Shown here in pieces: positions 35,493 through 45,574 of a stretch of DNA of 64,000 bases. Under the pieces are notes generated by a model. The model saw only the letters and a program-made list of their open reading frames with translations, was not told the DNA's origin and made no database searches. This DNA comes from Psychrobacter immobilis. GTDB taxonomy: Bacteria > Pseudomonadota > Gammaproteobacteria > Pseudomonadales > Moraxellaceae. Numbering within the stretch: position 1 is the stretch's first letter; the number at the start of each line of letters is the position of its first letter. Made by a program: the position numbers and the translations under genes. The stretch covers positions 1 through 64,000 of the forward strand of contig NZ_CAJGZJ010000014.1 of assembly GCF_904846225.1 (NCBI RefSeq), read 5' to 3'.

Positions 35493-36083
35493 ATGAATTT
35501 AGAGAAGTCAGCCGCCAGCGATCTAACTCAGCCACCACCATTGCCACTACCTTTAACACCTGAAACCCCTATATTTTACGTGGTTGCTAAAAAGAAGTTT
35601 TTCATCTTGTTTATAGTTACTTTTAGCTTTTACAGTTATTACTGGTTTTGGAAACAGTGGAACATACGGCGAAAAGCCACTGGCGAAAAAATGTGGCCTA
35701 TAGCACGAGCAATTTTTGCTATATTTTTTGTTTATAGCTTATTTGAAGAAATAGAACTAGCTGCCAACAAGGTGACAAGCACTGCTAATCCGCGATTACA
35801 TATCGCTGCTGTGGTATATATTATTGGGGAAGTTTTATTTAAGTTGTTGGACAAGATCTCTCCAATTGCGATCGTATATTTGGCATCTACTATATTGCTG
35901 GTTGGTGTCATGACATTCAGCACATGGCAGGCACAATCTCAGGCGAATATCGCAAGTTTAGATGCCAAAGGCAAAAGTAATAGCGGCTTGACTCCTTTGA
36001 ATTACATTTGGATAGCACTTGGTACATTACTGTGGTTGCTCATTATAGTCGGAACATTCATTGAACCATTCACTGAGATCTAA
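35493..36083 (+). CDS. Hypothetical membrane protein (DUF4234-like)
   Basis: This 196-residue protein has a Pro-rich N-terminus (QPPPLPLPLTPETP) and about four hydrophobic segments. The first ends in SFYSYYWFWKQWN, a pattern like that of DUF4234 and related small membrane proteins. Function is unknown. It is inserted on the opposite strand between the two sulfate-binding protein genes, and its stop overlaps the stop of the second one by four bases. AGGGAAAT lies upstream of the ATG. No link to sulfate uptake is evident beyond position. Confidence 0.7.
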   Translation: MNLEKSAASDLTQPPPLPLPLTPETPIFYVVAKKKFFILFIVTFSFYSYYWFWKQWNIRRKATGEKMWPIARAIFAIFFVYSLFEEIELAANKVTSTANPRLHIAAVVYIIGEVLFKLLDKISPIAIVYLASTILLVGVMTFSTWQAQSQANIASLDAKGKSNSGLTPLNYIWIALGTLLWLLIIVGTFIEPFTEI

Positions 36084-37240
36084 AGTTTACTTGCCAGCTG
36101 ATCAAAACGCCCGCCATCTACAAAGAATGTGTCCATAATTTGTGGCCAAGAGCCAAAGACGGTGACAGGATCAAAGGTATTGATGTCAGGTAAGGTGTCT
36201 TTGTGGGCCGCCAGAACTTGCTCATTGTTAGGACGCATGTACATCTGCGCCATTAGCTCCTGTGCTGGCGTCTCCCATAAACCTTTTAGATAAGCATTGG
36301 CAGCCTCAGTCTTGCCTGCTTTATCAGTGACCGCAGTCACTACGGCAACGGGATTGTTAATCAATACAGAATAGCTGGGGTAGACGATATCGACTTGACC
36401 TTTGGCAAATTGCTTGGCAGCCAAATGGGCTTCGTTTTCGGTCGTAATCAGCACATCGCCTAGGCCACGCTGGGTAAAGCTGGTTGTCGCGGCACGCGCA
36501 CCATTGTCATAAGTGACCACATTTGCCAGTAGCTTCTTCATAAAGTCATCGGTTTTGGCATGGCTTTGCGGGGTTTCTTTGAATTGGTGCAGCCCATAGC
36601 CGTAAGCACCCAAAAATGCATAGCGCGCTGTGCCGCTGGTTTTTGGGTTTGGTGTGACGATATCAATGTCATTGCGGGCTAAGTCTGACCAATCTTTGAT
36701 GTTTTTTGGATTACCATTACGTACCAATAGCACCATCGTACTGGTATAGGGCACAGCGTTATTTGGTAAAGCTTGCTGCCAGTTAGTAGCCACCAAGCCT
36801 TTTTCGACCAACAGATTCATATCACTTTCTTGGTTAAAGGTCACCACATCGGCTTGCAAGCCATTAGCAACGGACAATGCCTGTTTACTTGAGCCGCCAT
36901 GCGACTGTTTGACGTCTACTGTACTGTTCGGATTATTTTTCTGATAGTCTTCACTGAACATCTCGTTATAGTCTTTATAAAAATCACGCGACACATCATA
37001 AGAGACATTTAATAGGCTGATGTTTTTTTGGTCACCCGCAGTCGTCGACGCGCCCTGTGTTTTGGCCTCATTTGAGCCACAGCCTGTCACAAGCAGGGTC
37101 GCTGCCATGACACCACTTATAGTGAGCATGCGCGCTGGCATGCCTTTGTTAGCGCTAAGACGTTGAGGACTCCGGACGTTGCCGCGATGAGATAAGGACT
37201 GAATACTTTTTTGAGTAATTTTTTTAGTGATGGATTGCAT
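36080..37240 (-). CDS. sbp: Sulfate-binding lipoprotein (paralogue 2)
   Basis: This protein of about 386 residues is homologous to the product at 34154-35254 (shared LLNVSYDV, RDFYKDYNE, KQSHGGSSKQALSVANGL and RAATTSFTQRGLGDVL). It has a longer basic N-terminus before the hydrophobic signal and a lipobox LLVTGC. GAGAA before the ATG at 37240 supports that start. Why two copies exist is not clear; they may differ in affinity or oxyanion (sulfate versus thiosulfate or molybdate). It has no permease genes directly after it and would share CysTWA. Confidence 0.9.
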   Translation of the reverse strand: MQSITKKITQKSIQSLSHRGNVRSPQRLSANKGMPARMLTISGVMAATLLVTGCGSNEAKTQGASTTAGDQKNISLLNVSYDVSRDFYKDYNEMFSEDYQKNNPNSTVDVKQSHGGSSKQALSVANGLQADVVTFNQESDMNLLVEKGLVATNWQQALPNNAVPYTSTMVLLVRNGNPKNIKDWSDLARNDIDIVTPNPKTSGTARYAFLGAYGYGLHQFKETPQSHAKTDDFMKKLLANVVTYDNGARAATTSFTQRGLGDVLITTENEAHLAAKQFAKGQVDIVYPSYSVLINNPVAVVTAVTDKAGKTEAANAYLKGLWETPAQELMAQMYMRPNNEQVLAAHKDTLPDINTFDPVTVFGSWPQIMDTFFVDGGRFDQLASKL

Positions 37241-37623
37241 AAATATTCTCGATAACGTTAACAGAACCAATTTTTCAAAATATCGATAAGGGTATAAAAC
37301 CGATAACGCTTTGATTGCGGCTCTATGGATAATGAAAACCATGCTAGCAGTTTGTTTGAAAAAGGTTTAATGACGAATCAGCTTATCGAGTGATGAACTT
37401 GGCATAAGTAATTTTATTGATTGTTTATGCAGCCTCATAATAACTAAAGATTTTTGAGATGAAAAAGTTCAAGTTATTCAGGTGCAATAGCAAGTCCTCT
37501 GTTAATAATGAATTGATCCATTAGATAATTAGATAATAAAAAAAAGGATCAGATAATAAATCTGACCCCTTTTATCATTTCTTAATGTCTTATTCTTTAA
37601 TAATAAGACATATAGCACATTAT
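37241..37623. other. Region upstream of the second sulfate-binding protein gene
   Basis: It contains the probable promoter of that gene and the terminator of sat (37538-37576). No gene is seen. Confidence 0.5.
37538..37576 (-). terminator. Terminator of sat
   Basis: AAAAGGATCAGA pairs with TCTGACCCCTTTT around a short AT loop, with a long A-run (T on the minus strand) at 37538-37545. Confidence 0.75.
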
Positions 37624-38862
37624 TTATACAGCAGAAGCGCCAGTGAGCTTGACCTCAGCACGTTCTTCTTTAGCGATACCTGCGTAGTAATCACGTAAAA
37701 TCTCTAATACTTCTGGACGGCTAAAGTTCTCTGGCACCTCTTCATCTTCTGACAGTGCTTTACGCAGTTTCGTACCAGAAACTTTGACATGCTCAGAGGC
37801 ATCATGCGGACAGGTTTTGTCAGAGGCCATGGCATTACAAGCATTACACCAAAACGTCCAGCCAATTTTTAGAGGTTGGGTAATCAAATCGTCTTTACCG
37901 ACCTGCTCAAAAATAGTTTGCGCATCAAAGGCACCATAATAGTCACCAACGCCCGCATGATCACGACCAACAATCAGATGGCTACAACCATAGTTCTGAC
38001 GGAATACGGCATGCAATAGCGCCTCACGTGGTCCAGCATAACGCATGTCTAATGGATAACCAGCCTGAATAACCGTGTCTTTTCTAAAGTAATTATCAAT
38101 TAAGGTTTTGATGGCTTCTTGGCGCACTTCTGCTGGAATGTCACCTGGTTTTAACGCGCCTAGCAATGAATGAATCAATACGCCGTCACAAATCTCGATG
38201 GCAATCTTAGCCAAGTATTCATGCGAGCGGTGCATCGGGTTACGAGTTTGGAAGGCAGCGACCGTTTTCCAGCCATTCGCATCTAAGATCGCGCGCGTTT
38301 CAGCCGGTGTTTTGTAGATTTCTGGGTATAGGGTTGGGAACTCACCTTCACTCAATACCTCAACACTGCCTGCGACATTGACATCATCTTGGCTCAATAC
38401 TTGTTGAACGCCTGGATGTTCCGAATCTGTCGTCGTGAATACCTGCTGACACTCATGCGCTTTATCAATGGTATAGGTTTCTTGAACCGTCAGGATACCC
38501 ATTATTTCGCCATCTTGTGCCACCAAGGCGACTTTATCACCTTGATTTAGACTATCGGCGGTCGCTTTTGGCGCAGACAAAGTGATGGGAATCGGCCAGA
38601 ACAAGCCAGCGTTGTCTCCACTTTGCAAGCGCATGTTATCAACTACGCCCTGCCAATCGGCTTGACTCATAAAGCCATTCAATGGCGTGAAGCCGCCAAT
38701 ACCAAACATAATCAAATCACCGCGCTCACGTGAGCTTAGGGTAATGGTGGGCAATGTGCTGGCAAGTTTCAGCGCTTGAGTGCGGGCATCGCCATTTAAT
38801 AATAGTGGCTTAAGCGCAGCGCTGCCATGTGGCGGAACGAGTTTTGATGTGGTCTGAGTCAT
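37624..38862 (-). CDS. sat: ATP sulfurylase (sulfate adenylyltransferase, Sat type)
   Basis: This 412-residue enzyme makes adenylyl sulfate (APS) from ATP and sulfate. It is the single-chain Sat type, not CysDN. Family motifs are [15 protein letters not shown] (the HxxH-like nucleotide site), [12 protein letters not shown] and a Cys cluster [17 protein letters not shown] that fits the zinc site of Sat proteins. It is monocistronic and divergent from the sulfite reductase operon, so both probably share control by sulfur status. No APS kinase gene is in the window. Confidence 0.94.
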   Translation of the reverse strand: MTQTTSKLVPPHGSAALKPLLLNGDARTQALKLASTLPTITLSSRERGDLIMFGIGGFTPLNGFMSQADWQGVVDNMRLQSGDNAGLFWPIPITLSAPKATADSLNQGDKVALVAQDGEIMGILTVQETYTIDKAHECQQVFTTTDSEHPGVQQVLSQDDVNVAGSVEVLSEGEFPTLYPEIYKTPAETRAILDANGWKTVAAFQTRNPMHRSHEYLAKIAIEICDGVLIHSLLGALKPGDIPAEVRQEAIKTLIDNYFRKDTVIQAGYPLDMRYAGPREALLHAVFRQNYGCSHLIVGRDHAGVGDYYGAFDAQTIFEQVGKDDLITQPLKIGWTFWCNACNAMASDKTCPHDASEHVKVSGTKLRKALSEDEEVPENFSRPEVLEILRDYYAGIAKEERAEVKLTGASAV

Positions 38863-39164
38863 AGGAATGTTAAAACCTTAATAAAGGAAAAATAAGAGAT
38901 AACGCAAGAAGAAGCTAAAAGCCGAAGAGAATGTGCCAATAATCAGACGTTAAATTTGATAAGCATAGGCTACCTAACTTTCTTTATGAAAATTTATGCT
39001 GTGTTTGGATATGGATATGTCTGAAAGGAATTTATGTTTATGGAGGCAAGCTTATATGATGGTAAGCTGAATTATTCATAATGCGATTGGCAATAAAACC
39101 TATTACACACGCAAATCATTTTCGTCGCTGCCTTTAAGCTTAAAAACAAAACTGAGATTACGTC
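38863..39164. other. Divergent sat-cysI promoter region
   Basis: 302 bp between divergent sulfur genes. It should hold both promoters and a CysB-type site, but no motif could be assigned with confidence. Confidence 0.5.
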
Positions 39165-40850
39165 ATGTATCAATATAATTACGCTGACCAGACTTTGGTA
39201 GAGGAACGAGTTGCTCAATTTCGCGACCAAACCGAGCGATTTTTGGCAGGCGAGCTGCCAGAAGAGCAGTTTTTGCCACTGCGTTTGCAAAACGGTCTTT
39301 ATATCCAGCGTTATGCGCCGATGTTGCGCATTGCGATTCCTTACGGTCTTTTTGCGACTTATCAATTACGCAAATTGGCAGAAATTACCCGTAAATATGA
39401 CAAAGGTTACGGACATTTCACCACTCGTACCAACATTCAGCTAAATTGGCCAAAACTTGAAGAAGTGCCAGACATTTTGGCAGAGCTGGCCTCGGTACAG
39501 ATGCACTCTATCCAAACGTCTGGCAACTGTATTCGTAATACCACGACCGATCCTTATGCTGGCATTCACCAAGAAGAGATTGCCGATCCGCGCCCTTATT
39601 GCGAAATTATTCGCCAGTGGTCAACCTTTCATCCTGAATTTGCTTTTTTGCCGCGTAAATTTAAGATCGCTGTGGTTGGTACTGCCAATGACCGCGCCGC
39701 GACACAAGTACATGATGTCGGCCTACATGTAAAAACCAATGAGGAAGGTGAGCTTGGTTTTGAGGTGTTGGTTGGTGGTGGATTGGGACGTACGCCAGTG
39801 ATTGGTAAAGTAATCAATGAGTTTTTGCCACGTAAGCACCTGCTTAGCTACTTAGATGCTATTTTGCGCATCTATAACTTACATGGTCGCCGCGATAATA
39901 AGTTCAAAGCACGCATCAAGATATTGGTTGAGAGCATGGGCGGCCCAGCCTTTGCCAAGTTGGTCGATGCCGAGTGGCAAGCGCATACCAAAGACGGCGC
40001 GCTAACCCTAACCGATGCCAATTTTGCGACTGCCAGTAGCTTTTTCACTGAGCCTGACTACGCGGCTTTTGATGCGCTACAAGTTCAGTCAGAGCTACAA
40101 AAAACGCTTGAGAGCGATAAAGATTTTACCAATTGGTATACCCAAAACACTGTGGCACACAAAGTTGCCGGTTATCGCGCTGTGGTCATTTCTTTAAAAG
40201 CGGGTGTGGTAGACGGTCGCTACGTGCCATCAGGCGATCTTAGCGAATCACAGATGGATGCACTTGCTGATCTGGCCGATAAATACAGCTTTAGTGAATT
40301 GCGTGGTACCTATCAGCAGAATTTGGTATTTGCAGATGTGCAAACCAATCATTTGTATGAGCTGTGGCAACAACTGTCTAAGTTGCATTTAGCCCGCGCC
40401 AATATTAATACGCTAACAGACATGATCGTTTGCCCTGGTTGGGACTATTGCTCACTTGCCAATGCCACAACCCATAATATCGCTGAGCAAATCGAAAAAC
40501 AGTTTAATGATCTCGATTACCTATATGACTTGGGTGAGATTCGCCTCAATATGTCGGGCTGTATGAATGCCTGTGCCCATCATCATACGGGCGATATCGG
40601 TATCCTTGGCGTCGATAAAAAGGGCGAGCACTGGTATCAAATAAGTCTTGGTGGCAATTCCAGCAATGATGCCAAAATTGGTAAAATATTGGGCAAAGCA
40701 GTGCCCGCGACAGATGTGGCTATTACGCTACAAAAAATATTAGACGTCTATATAGAGCAGCGCGTGAGCAATGATCATGACGTAGAACGCTTCGCTGACT
40801 TGGTCGATCGTGTTGGCATCGCACCTTTTAAGGAGAAGGTCTATGGGTAA
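39165..40850 (+). CDS. cysI: Sulfite reductase haemoprotein (nitrite/sulfite reductase family)
   Basis: This 561-residue sirohaem/[4Fe-4S] enzyme reduces sulfite to sulfide with six electrons. The cluster cysteines are visible as C423/C429 (CPGWDYC) and C466/C470 (CMNAC), and the sirohaem region HFTTRTNIQLNWP lies near residue 90. The order of two ferredoxin-like half domains and two catalytic domains is normal. A DUF934 gene overlaps its 3' end by eight bases, and CysH and, further on, CysG (sirohaem synthase) follow. No flavoprotein CysJ is near, so a ferredoxin or another reductase probably feeds it. Confidence 0.93.
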   Translation: MYQYNYADQTLVEERVAQFRDQTERFLAGELPEEQFLPLRLQNGLYIQRYAPMLRIAIPYGLFATYQLRKLAEITRKYDKGYGHFTTRTNIQLNWPKLEEVPDILAELASVQMHSIQTSGNCIRNTTTDPYAGIHQEEIADPRPYCEIIRQWSTFHPEFAFLPRKFKIAVVGTANDRAATQVHDVGLHVKTNEEGELGFEVLVGGGLGRTPVIGKVINEFLPRKHLLSYLDAILRIYNLHGRRDNKFKARIKILVESMGGPAFAKLVDAEWQAHTKDGALTLTDANFATASSFFTEPDYAAFDALQVQSELQKTLESDKDFTNWYTQNTVAHKVAGYRAVVISLKAGVVDGRYVPSGDLSESQMDALADLADKYSFSELRGTYQQNLVFADVQTNHLYELWQQLSKLHLARANINTLTDMIVCPGWDYCSLANATTHNIAEQIEKQFNDLDYLYDLGEIRLNMSGCMNACAHHHTGDIGILGVDKKGEHWYQISLGGNSSNDAKIGKILGKAVPATDVAITLQKILDVYIEQRVSNDHDVERFADLVDRVGIAPFKEKVYG

Positions 40851-41439
40851 TCATCATGTGTTAGACAGCGATGGTATCGATATCAGTCAAAACGACACAT
40901 GGTTGGCGCTTAGCACCGACGAGCTACCGGATGGTATTGCTTTATCACATATATCGCTAGTTGAATTACTACAGAAACAAGAAAAGCTCGAGATCGTACT
41001 GCCGTTTACTGATTTGCTCGATAATAAAGGCAAAATCGCTGGCGGGTTATTACAACAGTTACGTGAATTAGTGCACCAACATACCAGCCGTGTTGGTGTT
41101 TGGGTCACGTCTGATAGCGATACGGATGTATTGGTTGGTGTGCCAGAGTTTTTATTACAGCAAGAACTGATCGTGATTCATGTCCCTGTTTTTACCGATG
41201 GTCGCGGATTCAGTTACGCTCAAACTCTACGTCAAATCGGTTATCAAGGCGAGATTCGTATGGCGGGCAAGTTTGGCCGTGATCAAATTGCTTATTTGCT
41301 ACGTGCGGGCGTCGATAGCTTTGTGCTTAGTGAGCACGATATGCAATCTATCTCTGATATCAGTCAAGCATTTAATGCGCTTGCTAGCAGTTATGATGGC
41401 CGAAATGCCGCCGCGTTACCGATGTTTTCGGGCGCTTAA
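40843..41439 (+). CDS. DUF934 domain-containing protein
   Basis: This protein of about 198 residues belongs to the DUF934 family, which is regularly found next to sulfite reductase genes. The conserved core is FTDGRGFSYAQTLRQIGYQGE followed by RMAGKFGRDQIAYLLRAGVDSF in shorter blocks. Its ATG lies within the last codons of cysI (overlap of eight bases) with AAGGAGAAGG just upstream, so the two are translationally coupled. The molecular function is unknown; an accessory role for the reductase is inferred from linkage. Confidence 0.88.
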   Translation: MGNHHVLDSDGIDISQNDTWLALSTDELPDGIALSHISLVELLQKQEKLEIVLPFTDLLDNKGKIAGGLLQQLRELVHQHTSRVGVWVTSDSDTDVLVGVPEFLLQQELIVIHVPVFTDGRGFSYAQTLRQIGYQGEIRMAGKFGRDQIAYLLRAGVDSFVLSEHDMQSISDISQAFNALASSYDGRNAAALPMFSGA

Positions 41440-41502
41440 CTTTATTCCCCCTCTTATTTTAATTTAGCTATTTTTATATTAATAACCATTAAGGAACGTA
41501 CC

Positions 41503-42141
41503 ATGAGCCAATTACACCCAAATCTAGATATCGATCAAGCCAACCAAGAGCTACAAGGCAAGTCGCCAGAAGAAATCGTGGCATGGGCATTAACTCAAGC
41601 GGAAAACCCAATCATCACGACCAATTTCCGTCCTTACGAGTCAGCGATATTGCATTTGGTTGCCAAACAACGTCCTGACATCACGGTATTGTGGGTTGAT
41701 TCAGGCTACAACACCGATGCGACGTATCAATTTGCCAATAAGGTCATCCGTGATTTGAACTTAAATGTTGTCACGTATATTCCTAAGCAAACAGCCGCTT
41801 ATCGTGATGCGACCATGAACGGTATCCCAGGTATCGATAATCCGCAGCATGACGAATTCACGGATCAAGTAAAGCTTGAGCCGTTCCGTCGTGCCTTAAC
41901 TGAGCTAAAGCCTGATGTGTGGTTCAACGCTATTCGTAAAGATCAAACAGAGTTCCGTCAAGGTCTAGACGTGCTTAGCTTATCAAAAGATGGTGTGTTA
42001 AAAGTTGCGCCATTATTTGAAAAAACAGACGCCGATCTAGATGTCTATCTTGAAGAGCAAAGCTTGCCAAATGAATTTGACTACTTTGATCCAACCAAAG
42101 TAGAAGAAAGCCGTGAGTGTGGTTTGCATACCCAGTTGTAG
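41503..42141 (+). CDS. cysH: Phosphoadenylyl-sulfate reductase
   Basis: This 212-residue enzyme reduces PAPS (or APS) to sulfite using thioredoxin. The nucleotide-binding segment ALTQAENPIITTNFRPYES and the catalytic C-terminus SRECGLHTQL, with the active Cys, are visible. The Cys pairs that bind a [4Fe-4S] cluster in APS reductases are absent, which points to PAPS as substrate and thus to an APS kinase encoded elsewhere. It is 63 bp after the DUF934 gene with AAGGAACG before the ATG. A strong terminator ends the operon. Confidence 0.92.
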   Translation: MSQLHPNLDIDQANQELQGKSPEEIVAWALTQAENPIITTNFRPYESAILHLVAKQRPDITVLWVDSGYNTDATYQFANKVIRDLNLNVVTYIPKQTAAYRDATMNGIPGIDNPQHDEFTDQVKLEPFRRALTELKPDVWFNAIRKDQTEFRQGLDVLSLSKDGVLKVAPLFEKTDADLDVYLEEQSLPNEFDYFDPTKVEESRECGLHTQL

Positions 42142-42486
42142 ACAAACACCGCGTAAGAGATAGTTTTAAGAAAAAAGAAGCGATGATTTTAATGTCATCG
42201 CTTCTTTTTTGTGTTTATTATAGTATTTGATACGGCAACGTTATACGGTTTGCGTCAAATACAGGCCTTTTACTTTTCATCAATATTTATTGAGCAATAG
42301 CGCATTATTAGGTGGTAAATTGCCTCTTTAACGCTTTTATGCCATTTTTTAACGTTTTTTTTACTTTTTATCGTATAACATTGAGTTATTCTATGGCTTG
42401 CTGTCGAGATCTGCCCGTCATTAGGCCCAGCCCTTAAAGCTAAATCACGAATGCTTTTGTTGCATTCATTACTATGGATATCTGTT
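42142..42486. other. Intergenic region after cysH
   Basis: It holds the cysH terminator (42170-42211) and the AT-rich promoter region of the acyltransferase gene. No gene is seen. Confidence 0.6.
42170..42211 (+). terminator. Terminator of the cysI-DUF934-cysH operon
   Basis: AAAAAAGAAGCGATGA pairs perfectly with TCATCGCTTCTTTTTT around TTTTAATG. Confidence 0.92.
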
Positions 42487-43437
42487 ATGCCCTCTAAAAA
42501 AAAGATCGATTCACTCTACGAAAAGCTTCATGATAAATTACCGGCAGTCGGTAAGGTAGCCTCATTTTTGACAGGCGCTGGTGTCCTCACTGCCAATAGC
42601 GTGGCTGTTGGTTTGCCCATCTGGACTTTTGGCGCGGTGAAAGTATTAACGGGCTCAAAACGCGCTGATGACGCACTAATTGAGATCACTAAATACTGGA
42701 TTAATAGTAATAATGCCGTTATTGATCATGCGCTACCCCACAAAGACTGGCGTATTACCCTGCCTGAAGACCTTAGCGAGGACAAACAATATCTGCTGGT
42801 GAGTAATCATCAGTCTTGGGTCGATACCAGTATCGTGCAATATATCAGCCAAGACACACTACCTTTAACGCGTTTCTTTACCAAGTTTAACTTGATCTAC
42901 ATTCCGGTCATTGGTCAAGCGTTTTACTTCTTAGACTTTCCCATGATTAAGCGATTTTCTCCCAAAGCGATGGCGAAAAACTCAGAACTTAAGAATAAAA
43001 ATTTGATTGAAGCCAAGCGCGCGTGTCGTCAATTAAAAAACAAACCCTTTGCCCTACTCAACTATTTGGAAGGCACGCGTTTCACTTCAGAAAAGCACGA
43101 CAAGCAAGAATCCCCTTATCAGCATTTACTAAAACCGCGAGCTGGCGGTTTGTCATTAGCGATCAATGCATTAGGCGCTCAGTTGGATTCTGTTTTAGAC
43201 ATCACGATTGTGTATCCAGATGGCACGCCGGATTATGATGATTTGTGGAAAGGTAATATTCGTCGTTTGGGCGTTGATGTGACTCGTTTGAAGATTCCTG
43301 ATGAATTATTTGCGGCAATTATGGATGGCGGTTATGACCGCGATGAAGCCACCAAAAAAATGATGTTTGATTGGTTGGAAGATATCTGGCAACAGAAAGA
43401 TGCCCGTATTACTAAGATGTTGAGCGAATTCGAGTAA
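42487..43437 (+). CDS. 1-acyl-glycerol-phosphate acyltransferase family protein
   Basis: This protein of about 316 residues is a membrane-associated acyltransferase of the PlsC superfamily, resembling E. coli YihG/YihG-like enzymes. Block I is VSNHQSWVDT (HxxxxD), block II is TKFNLIYIPVIGQAFYF and block III is LNYLEGTRFT. A hydrophobic N-terminal segment precedes them. It probably acylates lysophosphatidate or a related lipid. The start at 42487 (MPSKKKID) is preferred to an upstream in-frame ATG that would add 12 hydrophobic residues. It stands between cysH and cysG with no sulfur-related role apparent. Confidence 0.88.
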   Translation: MPSKKKIDSLYEKLHDKLPAVGKVASFLTGAGVLTANSVAVGLPIWTFGAVKVLTGSKRADDALIEITKYWINSNNAVIDHALPHKDWRITLPEDLSEDKQYLLVSNHQSWVDTSIVQYISQDTLPLTRFFTKFNLIYIPVIGQAFYFLDFPMIKRFSPKAMAKNSELKNKNLIEAKRACRQLKNKPFALLNYLEGTRFTSEKHDKQESPYQHLLKPRAGGLSLAINALGAQLDSVLDITIVYPDGTPDYDDLWKGNIRRLGVDVTRLKIPDELFAAIMDGGYDRDEATKKMMFDWLEDIWQQKDARITKMLSEFE

Positions 43438-43715
43438 GCTTTAAGCAGACGGTTAAATATCGTTTATTGTTTTTTCCACCTCGATGGTGTACTCTTTTTT
43501 AAATACAGACAATTAGGGCACCATCAATAATATATTTTCATAATTAACAAATATTTATCCACCAATTATCCAGTCTCTCTATTCCCTTTCTCACCAAAAA
43601 TCACTATTATCATGACAAAAACGAATATGCTAATGCCAATTCACTACGTGAGAGTACCTCTGCAATCCCTCATAATGACGGCATCTCTTCAATAAAATCA
43701 ATAAATGGTGACGCT

Positions 43716-45311
43716 ATGAACACCTTCCCGCTATTTTTTAAACTAGAAGACCGCAAAGTGCTTATCGTGGGTGGCGGTGAAGTGGCACTACGTAAAGCCG
43801 ACTTGCTCAGTCGCGCAGGCGCTTGTATTACCATCCTTGCGCCAAATATCAGCGATGAGATACAAGAATTATTAAGCCCTACCAAATACGAAGCCAAGCA
43901 TGAATTGGTTTATGAAAATTATAATAAAACCTATATGTCAGGCGCTCGCGTCATTATCGCTGCGACTGATGATGAGACGCTGAATCATCAAATTCATGCC
44001 GATGCCACCGCGCTGAATATTCCTGTAAACGTCGTCGATACCCCGCATTTATGTGATTTTATTTTTCCGGCGATTATAGATCGCAATCCAATCGTGATTG
44101 GCATCTCATCCAATGGCAAAGCGCCAGTGCTCGCCCGTCTATTGCGTGCCCGTCTTGAAACCTTGATTCCACAAGGCTACGGAAAATTGGCCAAGCTGGC
44201 AGGTGATTTCCGCGCTGAAGTCAAAACCAAAATACCTACGCTCACCGGACGTCGGCAGTTTTGGGAGCGTGCATTTGAAGGCCAAGTAAGTCAGCTGATG
44301 TTTGCTGGTAATGAAAAAGAAGCGGCCGCGCAACTGCAAGCCGATTTAGATAGTACCGCAGCCGCTATCAATAAAAAAACGATAGCAGCTCTAGCGTCTG
44401 CCTCCGTCATCTTAGACGAGACAACAGAAGCGCAAACGGCTGTAGGTGAAGTTTATATCGTAGGTGCAGGTCCAGGTGATCCAGAATTGCTCACGTTTAA
44501 AGCGCTGCGTTTGATGCAACAAGCAGATATTGTCTACTATGATGCGCTGGTATCACCGCAAGTGTTAGATCTATGCCGCCGTGATGCCGACAAGGTATTC
44601 GTTGGTAAAAAACGCAACAACCATGCCGTAGCACAGCTCGGTATCAATGAATTATTGGTCAATAGTGCCAAAGAAGGTCGACGTGTGGTGCGACTAAAAG
44701 GCGGCGATCCCTTTATTTTTGGACGCGGCGGCGAAGAAATTGAAAGTCTGCGCGCCCACAGTATTCCGTATCAGGTCGTACCCGGTATCACGGCGGCCAA
44801 TGCAGCGGCAAGCTATGCAGGTATTCCTCTGACTCATCGTGACCATTCGCAATCAGTGCGTTTTGTCACTGGATTTTTAAAGGCAGGTGCGCCTAATAAC
44901 GACTTTAAAAGCTTTTTAAATATCGATGAGACCGTCGTATTTTATATGGGTCTTTATTCGCTGGCACGCTTGACCGAAGGCTTAATTGACGCAGGACGCA
45001 GTAGCGATACTCCAATTGCTATCATATCAAATGCTAGTATGGCCAATCAGCAAGTATTGACTGGCACACTTGCAACCATTGTTGCCAAACAAGAGCAAGC
45101 ACAATTACCAACGCCTGCCCTACTTATCATGGGCAATGTAGTCAGCTTACATCACGATTTGTCTTGGTATAATCAGGATAATCAAAACAGTGATACCAGC
45201 GCGGATAACTGGTTACGTGAAGGCTCCTTTGCTACCAATAAAAATACAAAACCGTCTGCACGCCAGCAAGCACATGCGCTATCGATGGTCGCTAATTTGG
45301 CTGAACAATAG
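43716..45311 (+). CDS. cysG: Sirohaem synthase (multifunctional CysG)
   Basis: This 531-residue protein makes sirohaem from uroporphyrinogen III. The N-terminal half (about 1-215) is the NAD-dependent dehydrogenase/ferrochelatase (KVLIVGGGEVALRKADLL), then a linker rich in Ala and Thr (about 216-245). The C-terminal half (about 247-500) is the SAM-dependent methyltransferase (VYIVGAGPGDPELLT, RLKGGDPFIFGRGGEE). It is about 70 residues longer than the E. coli enzyme because of the linker and a tail. It supplies the cofactor of the sulfite reductase encoded 4 kb upstream. Confidence 0.94.
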   Translation: MNTFPLFFKLEDRKVLIVGGGEVALRKADLLSRAGACITILAPNISDEIQELLSPTKYEAKHELVYENYNKTYMSGARVIIAATDDETLNHQIHADATALNIPVNVVDTPHLCDFIFPAIIDRNPIVIGISSNGKAPVLARLLRARLETLIPQGYGKLAKLAGDFRAEVKTKIPTLTGRRQFWERAFEGQVSQLMFAGNEKEAAAQLQADLDSTAAAINKKTIAALASASVILDETTEAQTAVGEVYIVGAGPGDPELLTFKALRLMQQADIVYYDALVSPQVLDLCRRDADKVFVGKKRNNHAVAQLGINELLVNSAKEGRRVVRLKGGDPFIFGRGGEEIESLRAHSIPYQVVPGITAANAAASYAGIPLTHRDHSQSVRFVTGFLKAGAPNNDFKSFLNIDETVVFYMGLYSLARLTEGLIDAGRSSDTPIAIISNASMANQQVLTGTLATIVAKQEQAQLPTPALLIMGNVVSLHHDLSWYNQDNQNSDTSADNWLREGSFATNKNTKPSARQQAHALSMVANLAEQ

Positions 45312-45363
45312 CGCTCTGAGAGTCTAGTGCCATTAGCGATTGATTAAAATATCATGAAAATCA

Positions 45364-45398
45364 AAACCACACAGATAGATTATCTAGTGTGGTTTTTT
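45364..45398 (+). terminator. Terminator of cysG
   Basis: AAACCACACAGATAGA pairs with TCTAGTGTGGTTT, followed by a T-run. Confidence 0.8.
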
Positions 45399-45494
45399 AT
45401 GGCTTAAAATAGTTATGTTATTTTATAGTCAGCTGAAAATAAAATCGTTATACGAGCTTAAATGCGCTATTGGTATACATTTTCCTTACTTGCT

Positions 45495-45574
45495 ACTATC
45501 ACAGAGGCTGCGCAAAATTCATTCCAGTCGCGCTGTGTTCTTCTTATAGTGCATCGACTATACTTAAAATCATA
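45495..45574 (-). repeat. Dispersed intergenic repeat, copy C (inverted)
   Basis: Read on the minus strand it gives TATAGTCGATGCACTATA, GAACACAGCGCGACTGGAAT and TTGCGCAGCCTCTGT, matching the first half of copy A at 5022-5085. Confidence 0.7.
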
